Source: Desulfovibrionaceae bacterium
GTDB lineage: Bacteria; Desulfobacterota; Desulfovibrionia; Desulfovibrionales; Desulfovibrionaceae
Direction of reading: 5' to 3'
NCBI GenBank assembly: GCA_015709205.1
Contig: JACCQO010000025.1
Coordinates: forward strand, 1 to 46,505
DNA length: 46,505 nt
Made by a program: the position numbers and the translations under genes. The notes beneath the pieces are model-generated. The model was not told where the DNA came from. It ran no database searches and saw only the letters and a program-made list of their open reading frames with translations. Shown here piece by piece: positions 14,746 through 22,242 of this stretch. Position 1 is the stretch's first letter, and each line of letters starts with the position of its first letter.

Positions 14746-16413
14746 ATGCAAGCGACGCAGAGTCGTGCGACAGAGGCGGCCATCGGGCCGTATACCTTTG
14801 AGGAATACCTGGAGCTGGCGCGCAGCTTCCATTCGTATCCGGCCCCCGGCCTGCTCGTGGGCGGCTTCATGGTCGCCGAGGCGCAGCGGCGCATGCCCGA
14901 GGGCGTGCTCTACGACGCCGTGTCCGAGACGTCCTGGTGCCTGCCCGACGCCATCCAGATGCTCACGCCCTGCACCATCGGCAACGGTTGGATGCGCGTG
15001 CTGGACCTCGGCGTCTACGCCATGGCCTTGTTCGACAAGCTCTCGGGCGAGGGCGTGCGCGTGGCCATCGACGCGGACAAGCTCGAGGCGTGGCCGCACA
15101 TCGCCACCTGGCTGTTCAAGACCAAACCCAAGCGCGAACAGGATTCCCCGGCCCTGCGCGAGTCCATCCGCGAGGCGGGCGCGTCCATCCTGCGGGCCGA
15201 GGCCGTGCGCATGCCGCCGGGGTTCCTCAAGCGCCGCTCCAAGGGCGCCATCGTGCGCTGCCCGCTGTGCGGCGAGCCCTATCCGGAGCGCTACGGCCCC
15301 ATCTGCCGCCGCTGCCAGGGCGACGCCCCGTACCTGGACGACGGCAGCGCCGCGGGCCGCCCCGCGCCCTCGCTGCGGCCGACGCCCGCGCTGCGCGCCG
15401 TGCCGGTGGAGGAGAGCGTAGGCCACGCCGTGATGCACGACATGACGCGCATCGTGCCCGGCGCGAGCAAGGGGCCGGAATTCAAGCGCGGCGACGTGAT
15501 CACCCCGGGCGACGTCTGCCGCCTGCACCAGATGGGCCGTTTCCACGTGCTCCTGGAGCAGGACTGTCCCGAGGGGTTCGTGCACGAGAACGACGCGGCC
15601 AAGGCCTTCGGCGCGGCCATGGCCGGGCCCGGCACGCGCGTGGCCGCGCCGCCGCGCGAGGGCAAGGCGCAGATCGTGGCCGACGAGCCCGGCCTGCTCG
15701 TGGTGCGCGAGAATCTGCTCGAGGCCTTCAACATGCTGCCGGACGTCATGGCCGCCTCGCGCCACGCCTATTCGGTGCTGGACAAGGGCCGCCCCGTGGC
15801 CGCCACGCGCGCCATTCCCCTGTTCCTGGAGCGGTCGATCTTCGACCGGGCCATGCATCTGCTGGAGGGCGAGCCGCTCTTCGAGATCAAGCCGTTGCGC
15901 CCGGCGCGCGTGGGCATCCTGGTCACGGGCAACGAGGTCTTCAGCGGGCTCATCGAGGACAAGTTCGGGGCCATCGTCTCGGCCAAGGTCCTGGCCCTGG
16001 GCTGTACGGTGGTGGACACGGTCATCGCGCCCGACGACACCGCGGTCATCGCCCGGGCCGTGGAGCGCATGGCCGATCAGGGGTGCGACCTGGTGGTGAC
16101 CACGGCCGGGCTCTCCGTGGATCCGGACGACGTGACGCGCAAGGGGCTGGTGGCCGCGGGGGTCACGGACATGCTCTACGGCATGCCGGTGCTGCCCGGG
16201 GCCATGACCCTGCTGGCCCGGCGCGGGAACATGCAGATCCTCGGCGTGCCGGCCTGCGCCCTGTTCTACAAGACCACGAGCATGGACCTGCTCCTGCCCC
16301 GGCTGCTGGCCGACGTGCCCATCACCCGGCGCGACCTGGCCAAGCTCTCCTCGGGCGGACTGTGCCTGGAATGCGCCAAGTGCAGTTATCCCAAGTGTCC
16401 CTTCGGCAAGTGA
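14746..16413 (+). CDS. FmdE-like domain fused to MoeA/MogA-like molybdopterin-binding domain
   Basis: A 555-aa fusion. Residues 20-165 resemble FmdE (formylmethanofuran dehydrogenase accessory family): FHSYPAPGLLVGGFMVAEA, then CLPDAIQMLTPCTIGNGWMRV. The usual first Cys (LCPGL) is replaced by Ala. A zinc ribbon follows (Cys172, 175, 187, 190). After a Pro-rich linker, residues 240-535 form a MoeA/MoCF-type domain with RVGILVTGNEVFSG, TTAGLSVDPDDVT and VLPGAMTLLA. The tail carries four cysteines (540, 543, 546, 551), a possible metal site. ATG 14746 has GGAGG at 8 nt; two upstream ATGs lack support. Probably inserts or delivers Mo/W-pterin cofactor to the formate dehydrogenase encoded downstream. 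Confidence 0.85.
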   Translation: MQATQSRATEAAIGPYTFEEYLELARSFHSYPAPGLLVGGFMVAEAQRRMPEGVLYDAVSETSWCLPDAIQMLTPCTIGNGWMRVLDLGVYAMALFDKLSGEGVRVAIDADKLEAWPHIATWLFKTKPKREQDSPALRESIREAGASILRAEAVRMPPGFLKRRSKGAIVRCPLCGEPYPERYGPICRRCQGDAPYLDDGSAAGRPAPSLRPTPALRAVPVEESVGHAVMHDMTRIVPGASKGPEFKRGDVITPGDVCRLHQMGRFHVLLEQDCPEGFVHENDAAKAFGAAMAGPGTRVAAPPREGKAQIVADEPGLLVVRENLLEAFNMLPDVMAASRHAYSVLDKGRPVAATRAIPLFLERSIFDRAMHLLEGEPLFEIKPLRPARVGILVTGNEVFSGLIEDKFGAIVSAKVLALGCTVVDTVIAPDDTAVIARAVERMADQGCDLVVTTAGLSVDPDDVTRKGLVAAGVTDMLYGMPVLPGAMTLLARRGNMQILGVPACALFYKTTSMDLLLPRLLADVPITRRDLAKLSSGGLCLECAKCSYPKCPFGK

Positions 16414-16421
16414 GGACGACC

Positions 16422-16934
16422 ATGCATCCCGGCACGACGACACTGCGCCCCGCGCCGCGCCGCGCCAAGCTCGCCGCCCGGGCGGGCCGGGCCCCGGCCC
16501 CGGCGCAGCCCGCGGTCCGCGGCACCCTGCGGCTCAAGGTCTGGTTCGAGAACGAGGAGGGCGTGCTCTTCGGCATGGGCCGGTACCTGCTGCTCCGGCA
16601 GGTGGGCGAGTCCGGCTCGCTCAAGGCCGCGGCCGCGGCCCTGGGCATGTCCTACCGCGCGGCCTGGGGCAAGATAAAGGCCACCGAGGCGGCCATGGGC
16701 GTGCGGCTCATCGAGAAGGGCGGCTGCAAACGCGCGGGCTATCACCTCTCGGCCGTGGGCGAGCAGCTGCGCCGCAGCTACGAGCGGTTCTACCGCGAGG
16801 TGGAGGCCCATGCCCTGGACCGGGCCCAGCAGGTCCTGCACTTCGACCTCTACCCCTTTGACGAGGGCGGCGGCGTGGTGCTCGAAGCGGCGGACCGAGC
16901 CCAATGTGTTAATATTAACACATTGCAATCATAG
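16422..16934 (+). CDS. ModE-like regulator containing only the N-terminal winged-helix domain
   Basis: A 170-aa LysR/ModE-type DNA-binding protein. After a basic Ala/Pro-rich 30-residue N terminus comes LRLKVWFENEEGVLFGMGRY and the helix-turn-helix SGSLKAAAAALGMSYRAAW, with the dimer-helix region GYHLSAVGEQLRRSYERFYR. No molybdate-binding TOBE (molbindin) domains follow, so oxyanion sensing must be indirect or use another surface. It starts 8 nt after the preceding gene with GAGGA in front and is cotranscribed with it. Its 3' end contains a perfect 24-bp palindrome next to the fdhA promoter, which suggests that it regulates formate dehydrogenase; this is inferred from position. Confidence 0.83.
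   Translation: MHPGTTTLRPAPRRAKLAARAGRAPAPAQPAVRGTLRLKVWFENEEGVLFGMGRYLLLRQVGESGSLKAAAAALGMSYRAAWGKIKATEAAMGVRLIEKGGCKRAGYHLSAVGEQLRRSYERFYREVEAHALDRAQQVLHFDLYPFDEGGGVVLEAADRAQCVNINTLQS
16902..16925. promoter_or_regulatory. Perfect 24-bp palindromic operator candidate
   Basis: CAATGTGTTAAT (16902-16913) is followed directly by its exact reverse complement. It is AT-rich in a very GC-rich region and lies within the last codons of the ModE-like gene, encoding the tail CVNINTL. Its right end overlaps the first bases of a -35 element for fdhA. A dimeric ModE-type repressor or activator site fits, by position only. Confidence 0.65.
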
Positions 16935-16950
16935 GATTTTATGCCATACT
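16923..16950 (+). promoter_or_regulatory. Putative promoter of fdhA
   Basis: TTGCAA (16923-16928) and CATACT (16945-16950) are separated by 16 bp, giving a start near 16957. The first transcribed bases form an inverted repeat, CCATGTC-N7-GACATGG (16956-16976), which could be a 5' stabilising hairpin or a second operator. A 70-nt leader then precedes AAGGAGG and the fdhA ATG. Confidence 0.4.
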
Positions 16951-17044
16951 CGGAGCCATGTCTTCCTATGACATGGTAAACGGCGAGGAGTGTTTCCCCC
17001 AGAGGCGAGACGTTTCGCCAGGTTGCGTAACGAAGGAGGAATCG

Positions 17045-20000
17045 ATGCACTGCAACCGGAGAGGATTCATGAAGCTGAGCGGCGCGGCGCTGACGTGCCT
17101 GTCGCTCGGCCAGCTCGGCAACGCGCTCACGCCCGTGAAGGCGTACGCGGCCGGGCTGAAGATCGACGGGGCCAAAGAGGTGCTGACCGTATGCCCCTTC
17201 TGCTCGGTCAGTTGCCACATCGTGGCCTACGTCAAGAACGGCAAGCTGGTCAGTTCCGAGGGCGACCCGGACTATCCCATCAACCAGGGGGCCCTGTGCG
17301 CCAAGGGTGCGGCCATGTTGACCATGACCACCAACGAGCACCGGCTGCACAAGCCCCTGTACCGCGCGCCCTACAGCGAACAGTGGGAAGAGAAGAGCTG
17401 GGACTGGGTGATCGAGCGCATCGCCCGGCGCGTGAAGGAAACCCGCGACAAGGACTTCCTGGAGACCAACGCCAAGGGGCACCGGGTCAACCGGCTCGAT
17501 TCCATGTTCCTGCTCGGCACCTCCCACGCCGACAACGAGGAATGCGCACTCTTTCATCAAGCCATGAAAGGCCTGGGCGTCGTCCACATGGACCACCAGG
17601 CCCGTATTTGACACAGCGCCACTGTAGCGGCTCTGGGAGAGTCGTTCGGACGCGGCGCGATGACGAATCACTGGATTGACATCAAGAACGCCGACGCCAT
17701 TCTGATAATGGGCAGCAACGCGGCGGAACACCATCCCATTTCCTTCAAGTGGGTCCTCGACGCCAAGGACAAGGGCGCCGTGGTCATGCACGTGGACCCG
17801 AAGTTCTCCAGGACTTCGGCCCGGTCCGATTTCCATGTGCCCCTGCGCTCGGGCACGGACATCGCCTTCCTCGGCGGCATGATCAACCATATCGTCCAGA
17901 ACAAGCTGTACTTCCGGGAATACGTGGCCAAGTACACCAACGCCGCGTTCATTCTGGGCAAGGACTATTCCTTCAAGAACGGCCTGTTCAGCGGGTACGA
18001 CCCGGCCACGCGCTCCTACGACCGGAGCAAGTGGGCCTTTGAAAAGGACGCCAACGGCGTGCCCAAGCGCGACGAGAGCCTCACGGATCCCAGGTGCGTC
18101 TTCCAGCAGCTGGCCAAGCACTACTCGCGCTACACCCTGGACAAGGTCTCCGCGACCACGGGCGTGCCCGAGGACCAGCTCCTGCGCGTCTACAAGGCCT
18201 TCGGCGCCACGGGCCGCCCGGACAAGGCCGGCACCGTGATGTACGCCCTGGGCTGGACCCAGCACACCGTGGGCGTGCAGAACATCCGCTCCGCGGGCAT
18301 CATCCAGCTGCTGCTGGGCAACATCGGCATCGCGGGCGGCGGCATCAACGCCCTGCGCGGCGAGCCCAACGTGCAGGGGTCCACGGACCACACCCTGCTC
18401 TACCACATCGTGCCCGGCTACATGGCCCAGCCGCACGACGGCTGGCAGACCCTGGCCGAGTACAACAAGGCCAACACGCCGGTCAGCAAGGACCCGGAAA
18501 GCGCCAACTGGTGGCAGAACAAGCCCAAGTACTTCGTCAGCCTGCTCAAGGCCTGGTACGGAGACAACGGCACGCCGGAGAACGGGTTCGGCTACGACTA
18601 CCTGCCGAAGATCGAGAAGGGCGGGGACTACTCCTACCTCTTCCTCTTCGACCGCATGTACCGCGGCGCGGTGCGCGGCGGCTTCATCATGGGCCTCAAT
18701 CCCATGCAGTCCGTGCCCAACTCCAACAAGGTGCGCAAGGCGCTGGACAACCTGGAATGGCTCGTGACCTCGGAGCTGCACAATTCCGAGACCACGGACA
18801 ACTGGCGTCGCCCCGGCCACGACCCCAAGAAGGTCAAGACCGAGGTCTTCCTGCTGCCTTCGGCGCACCGCCTGGAGAAGGAAGGCTCGGTGACCAACAG
18901 CGGCCGCTGGCACCTGTGGCACTACGCCGCGGTCAAGCCCGGCGGCGAGGCCCAGCCCTTCGGCTGGATGATCGTCAAGATCCTGAACCGCGTGCGCGAG
19001 CTCTACGCCAAGGAGGGCGGCGTCTATCCCGACCCGGTCACCAAGCTGGACTGGCCCGATCACTACGACGCCGAGGAAGTGGCCAAGAAGGTCAACGGCT
19101 ACTTCACCAAGGACACCACGGTCGGCAAGAAGCTCTACAAGGCCGGCCAGCAGGTGCCGAGCTTCACGGCCCTCAAGGACGACGGCTCCACCGTGTCCCT
19201 GAACTGGCTCTACGCGGGCGGCTTCACCGAGGAGGACGGCAACAAGAGCAAGCGGCGCGATGCGTCGCAGACGCCGCTGCAGGCCGCCATCGGCCTGTAT
19301 CCGAACTGGTCCTGGTGTTGGCCCGTCAACCGGCGCATCCTCTACAACCGCGCCTCGGTGGACGTGAACGGCAAGCCCTGGAACCCGGCCAAGACGGTCA
19401 TCGCCTGGGACGGGGCCAAGTGGATCGGCGACGTGCCCGACGGCGGCTGGCCGCCGTTGGCCACGGGCAAGGGCCGCCATCCGTTCATCATGTCCAAGGA
19501 CGGCTTCGGCCAGCTCTTCGGTCCCGGACGCCTCGACGGCCCGTTCTCCGAGCACTACGAGCCCGTGGAGACCCCGGTGGCCAAGAACCTGTTCTCCAGG
19601 CAGCTGAACAGCCCGTGCTACAAGTTCGTCGCAAGCGACATGGACCTGTTGTCCAAGCCCGCCACGCCGAAATTCCCCATCGTGCTCACCACCTACTGCG
19701 TGACCGAGCACTGGTGCGGCGGCGGCGAAACCCGCAACGTGCCCAACCTCCTGGAGGCCGAGCCCCAGCTCTACGTGGAGATGAGCCACGAGCTGGCCGA
19801 GGAGAAGGGCATCAAGAACGGCGACGGCGTCATCGTCTCCAGCATCCGCGGAGAGGTCCAGGCCATCGCCATGGTCACGGTGCGCATGCGCCCGCTCAAG
19901 GTGCACGGCCGAATCATTCACGAGATCGGCATGCCCTTCTGCTTCGGGTGGACCACCCCCGGCTGTGGCGATTCCACCAACCGGCTTACGCCTTCCGTGG

Positions 20001-20086
20001 GCGATCCCAACACGACCATTCCCGAGTTCAAGGCGTGTCTGGTGAACATCCGCAAGGCCGAAAAGCTCACGGAGCTCTCGATGTAA
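17045..20086 (+). CDS. fdhA: Periplasmic formate dehydrogenase, catalytic alpha subunit, selenocysteine-containing
   Basis: A 1013-aa molybdopterin oxidoreductase oxidising formate (or reducing CO2). It opens with a Tat signal (NRRGFMKLSG, hydrophobic stretch, cleavage near AYA-A at about 36), then a [4Fe-4S] site CPFCSVSCHIV with a later ALCAKG. The in-frame TGA at 17609-17611 encodes Sec189 in HQARI-U-HSATVA, the exact context of selenocysteine FDHs, and is followed by a SECIS-like hairpin. The second half continues without a break: FGRGAMTNHWIDI, ILIMGSNAAEHHP, and a C-terminal aspartate-decarboxylase-like fold. ATG 17045 has AAGGAGG upstream. Length fits soluble W/Mo FdhAB enzymes of Desulfovibrio. 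No cytochrome subunit is nearby. Confidence 0.95.
17609..17644 (+). promoter_or_regulatory. UGA selenocysteine codon and SECIS-like hairpin
   Basis: Sixteen bases after the UGA, CGGCTCT (17628-17634) can pair with AGAGTCG (17638-17644; one G-U pair) around GGG. Bacterial SelB recognises a short hairpin at about this distance. The reading frame on both sides belongs to one conserved protein, so recoding rather than termination is expected. Confidence 0.75.
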
Positions 20087-20094
20087 ACCGGAAT

Positions 20095-20118
20095 CCCGGG
20101 AGGGTTCGCCCTCCCGGG
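20095..20118 (+). other. TTCG-capped hairpin between fdhA and fdhB
   Basis: A perfect 10-bp stem, CCCGGGAGGG with CCCTCCCGGG, is capped by the very stable TTCG tetraloop. It begins 9 nt after the fdhA stop and ends just before the fdhB ribosome-binding site. There is no T-tract, so it probably blocks 3' exonucleases and sets subunit stoichiometry. Confidence 0.65.
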
Positions 20119-20134
20119 CCCGCAGGAGAACGAA

Positions 20135-20878
20135 ATGCCAAAGTCCTTCTTGATAGACACCTCCCGGTGCACCGCCTGCCGCGGCTGTCAGATCGCGTGC
20201 AAGGAGTGGCACGGGTTGCCGGCGAACAAGACCAAGCAGTACGGCTGGGGAAGCCATCAGAATCCCCAGGACCTCAACCCCAACAACTACAAGCTGGTGC
20301 GCTTCACCGAGCGGCTGGACGAGAACGGCGTGGTCCGCTGGAACTTCTTCCCGGACCAGTGCCGCCACTGCGTGGAGCCGCCCTGCAAGGACATGGCCGA
20401 CACCGTGGTGGAAGGGGCCATCCTGCACGACAAGGAAACCGGTGCGGTGCTCTACACCGACAAGACCAGGCTGCTCAGCGAGGACGACTTCGCGAGCGTC
20501 CGCGACGCCTGCCCCTACAACATCCCGCGGCGCGACCCGGAAACGGGGCTGGTCTCCAAGTGCACCATGTGCAACGACCGCGTGCACGCGGGCATGCTCC
20601 CGGCGTGCGTCAAGTCCTGCCCCACCGGGGCCATGAACTTCGGCGAACGGGACGAGATGCTCACCCTGGCCAACCGCAGGCTGGCCAAGGTGCGCAAGAC
20701 CTTCCCCGAAGCCATGCTCGTGGACCCGGCGGACGTGAACGTCATCTACCTGATCGCGGACAAGCCCGAATTCTTCGGCGAGTACGTGGTCGCGGAGAAC
20801 GCGCCGTCCATGGGCCGCAGGCAGCTTCTGGCCAAGGCGGGCAGGCCCTTCCAGGGGCTGTTCGACCACCTGACGTAA
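20135..20878 (+). CDS. fdhB: Formate dehydrogenase beta subunit, iron-sulfur protein
   Basis: A 247-aa electron-transfer subunit with four ferredoxin-type Cys clusters: CTACRGCQIACKEW (12-25), CRHCVEPPCKDM (about 76-87), the block around RDACPYNIPRRD, and KCTMCNDR...ACVKSCPTGAM. They are expected to bind four [4Fe-4S] centres relaying electrons from FdhA to periplasmic cytochromes c. No signal peptide and no C-terminal transmembrane helix are seen, so it is presumably co-exported with the Tat-targeted FdhA and stays soluble, as in FdhAB of Desulfovibrio. The ATG at 20135 follows AGGAG. Confidence 0.94.
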   Translation: MPKSFLIDTSRCTACRGCQIACKEWHGLPANKTKQYGWGSHQNPQDLNPNNYKLVRFTERLDENGVVRWNFFPDQCRHCVEPPCKDMADTVVEGAILHDKETGAVLYTDKTRLLSEDDFASVRDACPYNIPRRDPETGLVSKCTMCNDRVHAGMLPACVKSCPTGAMNFGERDEMLTLANRRLAKVRKTFPEAMLVDPADVNVIYLIADKPEFFGEYVVAENAPSMGRRQLLAKAGRPFQGLFDHLT

Positions 20879-20922
20879 CCGTGACCGCCTGATTCGCCCT
20901 TCGGCAACCAGGCATGCCGTCC

Positions 20923-20948
20923 CCCGGGCCGCCTTCGGGCGGCCCGGG
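20923..20948 (+). other. TTCG-capped hairpin between fdhB and fdhE
   Basis: A perfect 11-bp stem, CCCGGGCCGCC with GGCGGCCCGGG, capped by TTCG, lies in the 93-bp gap between fdhB and fdhE. It is the counterpart of the hairpin after fdhA. No T-run follows, so reduced read-through or mRNA protection is more likely than full termination. Confidence 0.65.
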
Positions 20949-20971
20949 CCACGACGGCAAAAGGATACGGC

Positions 20972-22051
20972 ATGCAGCACGACACCGACACCATGCCCGG
21001 CACCGGGAGCGGCACGGCGCACGAGGCGGACGCCGCCGGGCGCGCCGCCGGGCCCGAAGGCCTCGTGGCCGCCCTGGCGGCCATCAAGCAGCGCCGCCCG
21101 GCCTACGGGGCGCTGGTGGACCTCTTCACCGACCTGCTGCGCGAGCAGGCCGTCCTGGCCGAGACGTTCGCGGCCGAGGCCCCGACCCCGGAGCTGCCCG
21201 ACCCCGAGCGCTGGCGGCAGGGGGTCTTTCTGCTCGCGGACGTGGATCTTTCCGCCCACGCCGAACCCCTGGGCCGCGCCTTCGACGCGCTGCTGCCCGT
21301 GCTCGGCGCGTCCTTCGGCCTGGAGCGCGAGATGGACGTCCTGCGCGCGGCCCGGGCCGGCCAACAAGAGAGCGCCGCCAAGGGCGGGAGCACCGCCACG
21401 GACGCAACCGCGCCGCAACCGGACCTGCCCCTGCTGGCGCACGCCTGCCTGGACGGGCACGCCAAGCCGCTGGAGGACGCGGGCGCGGCCCTGGGCGTGG
21501 AGCCCTCGACCCTGGCCCTGGCCGTGCGTTCGGCGCTCGCGCCGGTGCTCGCGGGCTGGGCGCGGGCCAACGGTCCCCGCTTCGCGGCGCGCAACTGGAC
21601 CCAGGGGTACTGTCCGTTCTGCGGCTCGCCTCCGGCCGTGGCCACGCTCTCGCGCATCGAGAACCCGCGCGGCGAGAACCTGGTGGGCGGCGGGGGCAAG
21701 AAGCACCTGCACTGTTCCCTGTGCGGCCACGAGTGGGCCTTTCGCCGCGACGCCTGCCCGGCCTGCGGCAACACGGACCACGACCGGCGCGAGGTGCTCT
21801 TTGCCGAGGACGCTCGTCACGAGCGCATCGAGGCCTGTTCGGCCTGCTCGTCCTACCTGCTCTGCGTGGACCTGCGCGAGGTGGACGGCGACCTGAGCAT
21901 GGAGGCCGTGCCCCTGGGGCTGGTGCACCTGGACGTCATCGCCCGGGAAAAGGCCCTTGCGCCCATGGCCGTGATGCCCTGGACCGTGCTGGACCCGGCG
22001 CTGGACCCGGTGCTGGACCCGGCGCCGGACCCGGCGCCGGACGAGAAATAG
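20972..22051 (+). CDS. fdhE: Formate dehydrogenase accessory protein FdhE
   Basis: A 359-aa cytoplasmic maturation factor needed for active formate dehydrogenase; FdhE proteins bind iron through paired CxxC sites. Here these are YCPFCGSPP, CSLCGHEW, ACPACGN and EACSACSSYLLCVD, in the usual order in the C-terminal half (about residues 210-300). The N-terminal half is helical with DLFTDLLREQ. Two low-complexity insertions are visible: a Thr/Ala-rich stretch near 130-148 and a C-terminal tail of tandem four-residue LDPx/PDPA repeats encoded by a 12-bp minisatellite (21989-22042). The ATG at 20972 follows AAAAGGA. The transcript ends in the strong stem at 22083-22135. Confidence 0.9.
   Translation: MQHDTDTMPGTGSGTAHEADAAGRAAGPEGLVAALAAIKQRRPAYGALVDLFTDLLREQAVLAETFAAEAPTPELPDPERWRQGVFLLADVDLSAHAEPLGRAFDALLPVLGASFGLEREMDVLRAARAGQQESAAKGGSTATDATAPQPDLPLLAHACLDGHAKPLEDAGAALGVEPSTLALAVRSALAPVLAGWARANGPRFAARNWTQGYCPFCGSPPAVATLSRIENPRGENLVGGGGKKHLHCSLCGHEWAFRRDACPACGNTDHDRREVLFAEDARHERIEACSACSSYLLCVDLREVDGDLSMEAVPLGLVHLDVIAREKALAPMAVMPWTVLDPALDPVLDPAPDPAPDEK
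21989..22042 (+). repeat. 12-bp in-frame minisatellite in the fdhE tail
   Basis: Four and a half copies of CTGGACCCGGCG (with one T and two C substitutions) encode the LDPA/LDPV/PDPA tail of FdhE. Being a multiple of three, copy-number changes would keep the frame. Confidence 0.8.
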
Positions 22052-22082
22052 CGACGAGAGCGGCCGCGCGCGGCGCGGCCGA

Positions 22083-22135
22083 AAAGGGAGCGGCGCACCG
22101 TGTTCCACCGTGGAACACGATGCGCCGCTCCCTTT
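22083..22135 (+). terminator. Long terminator stem of the fdh operon containing an activator-like palindrome
   Basis: Fifteen base pairs (22083-22097 with 22121-22135, AAAGGGAGCGGCGCA arm), one C-A mismatch and nine more pairs close on a 3-nt loop. The downstream edge ends in CCCTTT. The inner nine pairs form CGTGTTCCA-CCG-TGGAACACG, which contains a perfect TGTTCCA-N3-TGGAACA (22101-22117), the same 17-bp motif found twice upstream of the sigma-54 promoter at 25572. Confidence 0.75.
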
Positions 22136-22190
22136 GTCGTCCTGCGGGCTTGCCGCTTCGCCGCAGGCGCATAAAAAAGTTTGGGAGAGT

Positions 22191-22220
22191 CCAGAGAACC
22201 CTTTCCAAAGGGTTCTCTGG
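22191..22220 (-). terminator. Terminator palindrome after the sigma-54 response regulator
   Basis: CCAGAGAACCCTTT pairs perfectly with AAAGGGTTCTCTGG over 14 bp with a CC loop. On the minus strand a TTTTTT run follows about 13 nt later (complement of 22172-22177). The form resembles a repeated terminator family I associate with Desulfovibrio genomes. It serves the gene ending at 22243 and insulates the convergent fdh operon. Confidence 0.75.
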
Positions 22221-22242
22221 CCGCCGGAGGCCTTCCCCTCCT

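Noticed and set aside
17609-17659. Split of fdhA into two genes or a pseudogene by a stop codon
   Set aside because: The stop is TGA at the known selenocysteine position with a hairpin after it, and the frame continues unchanged.
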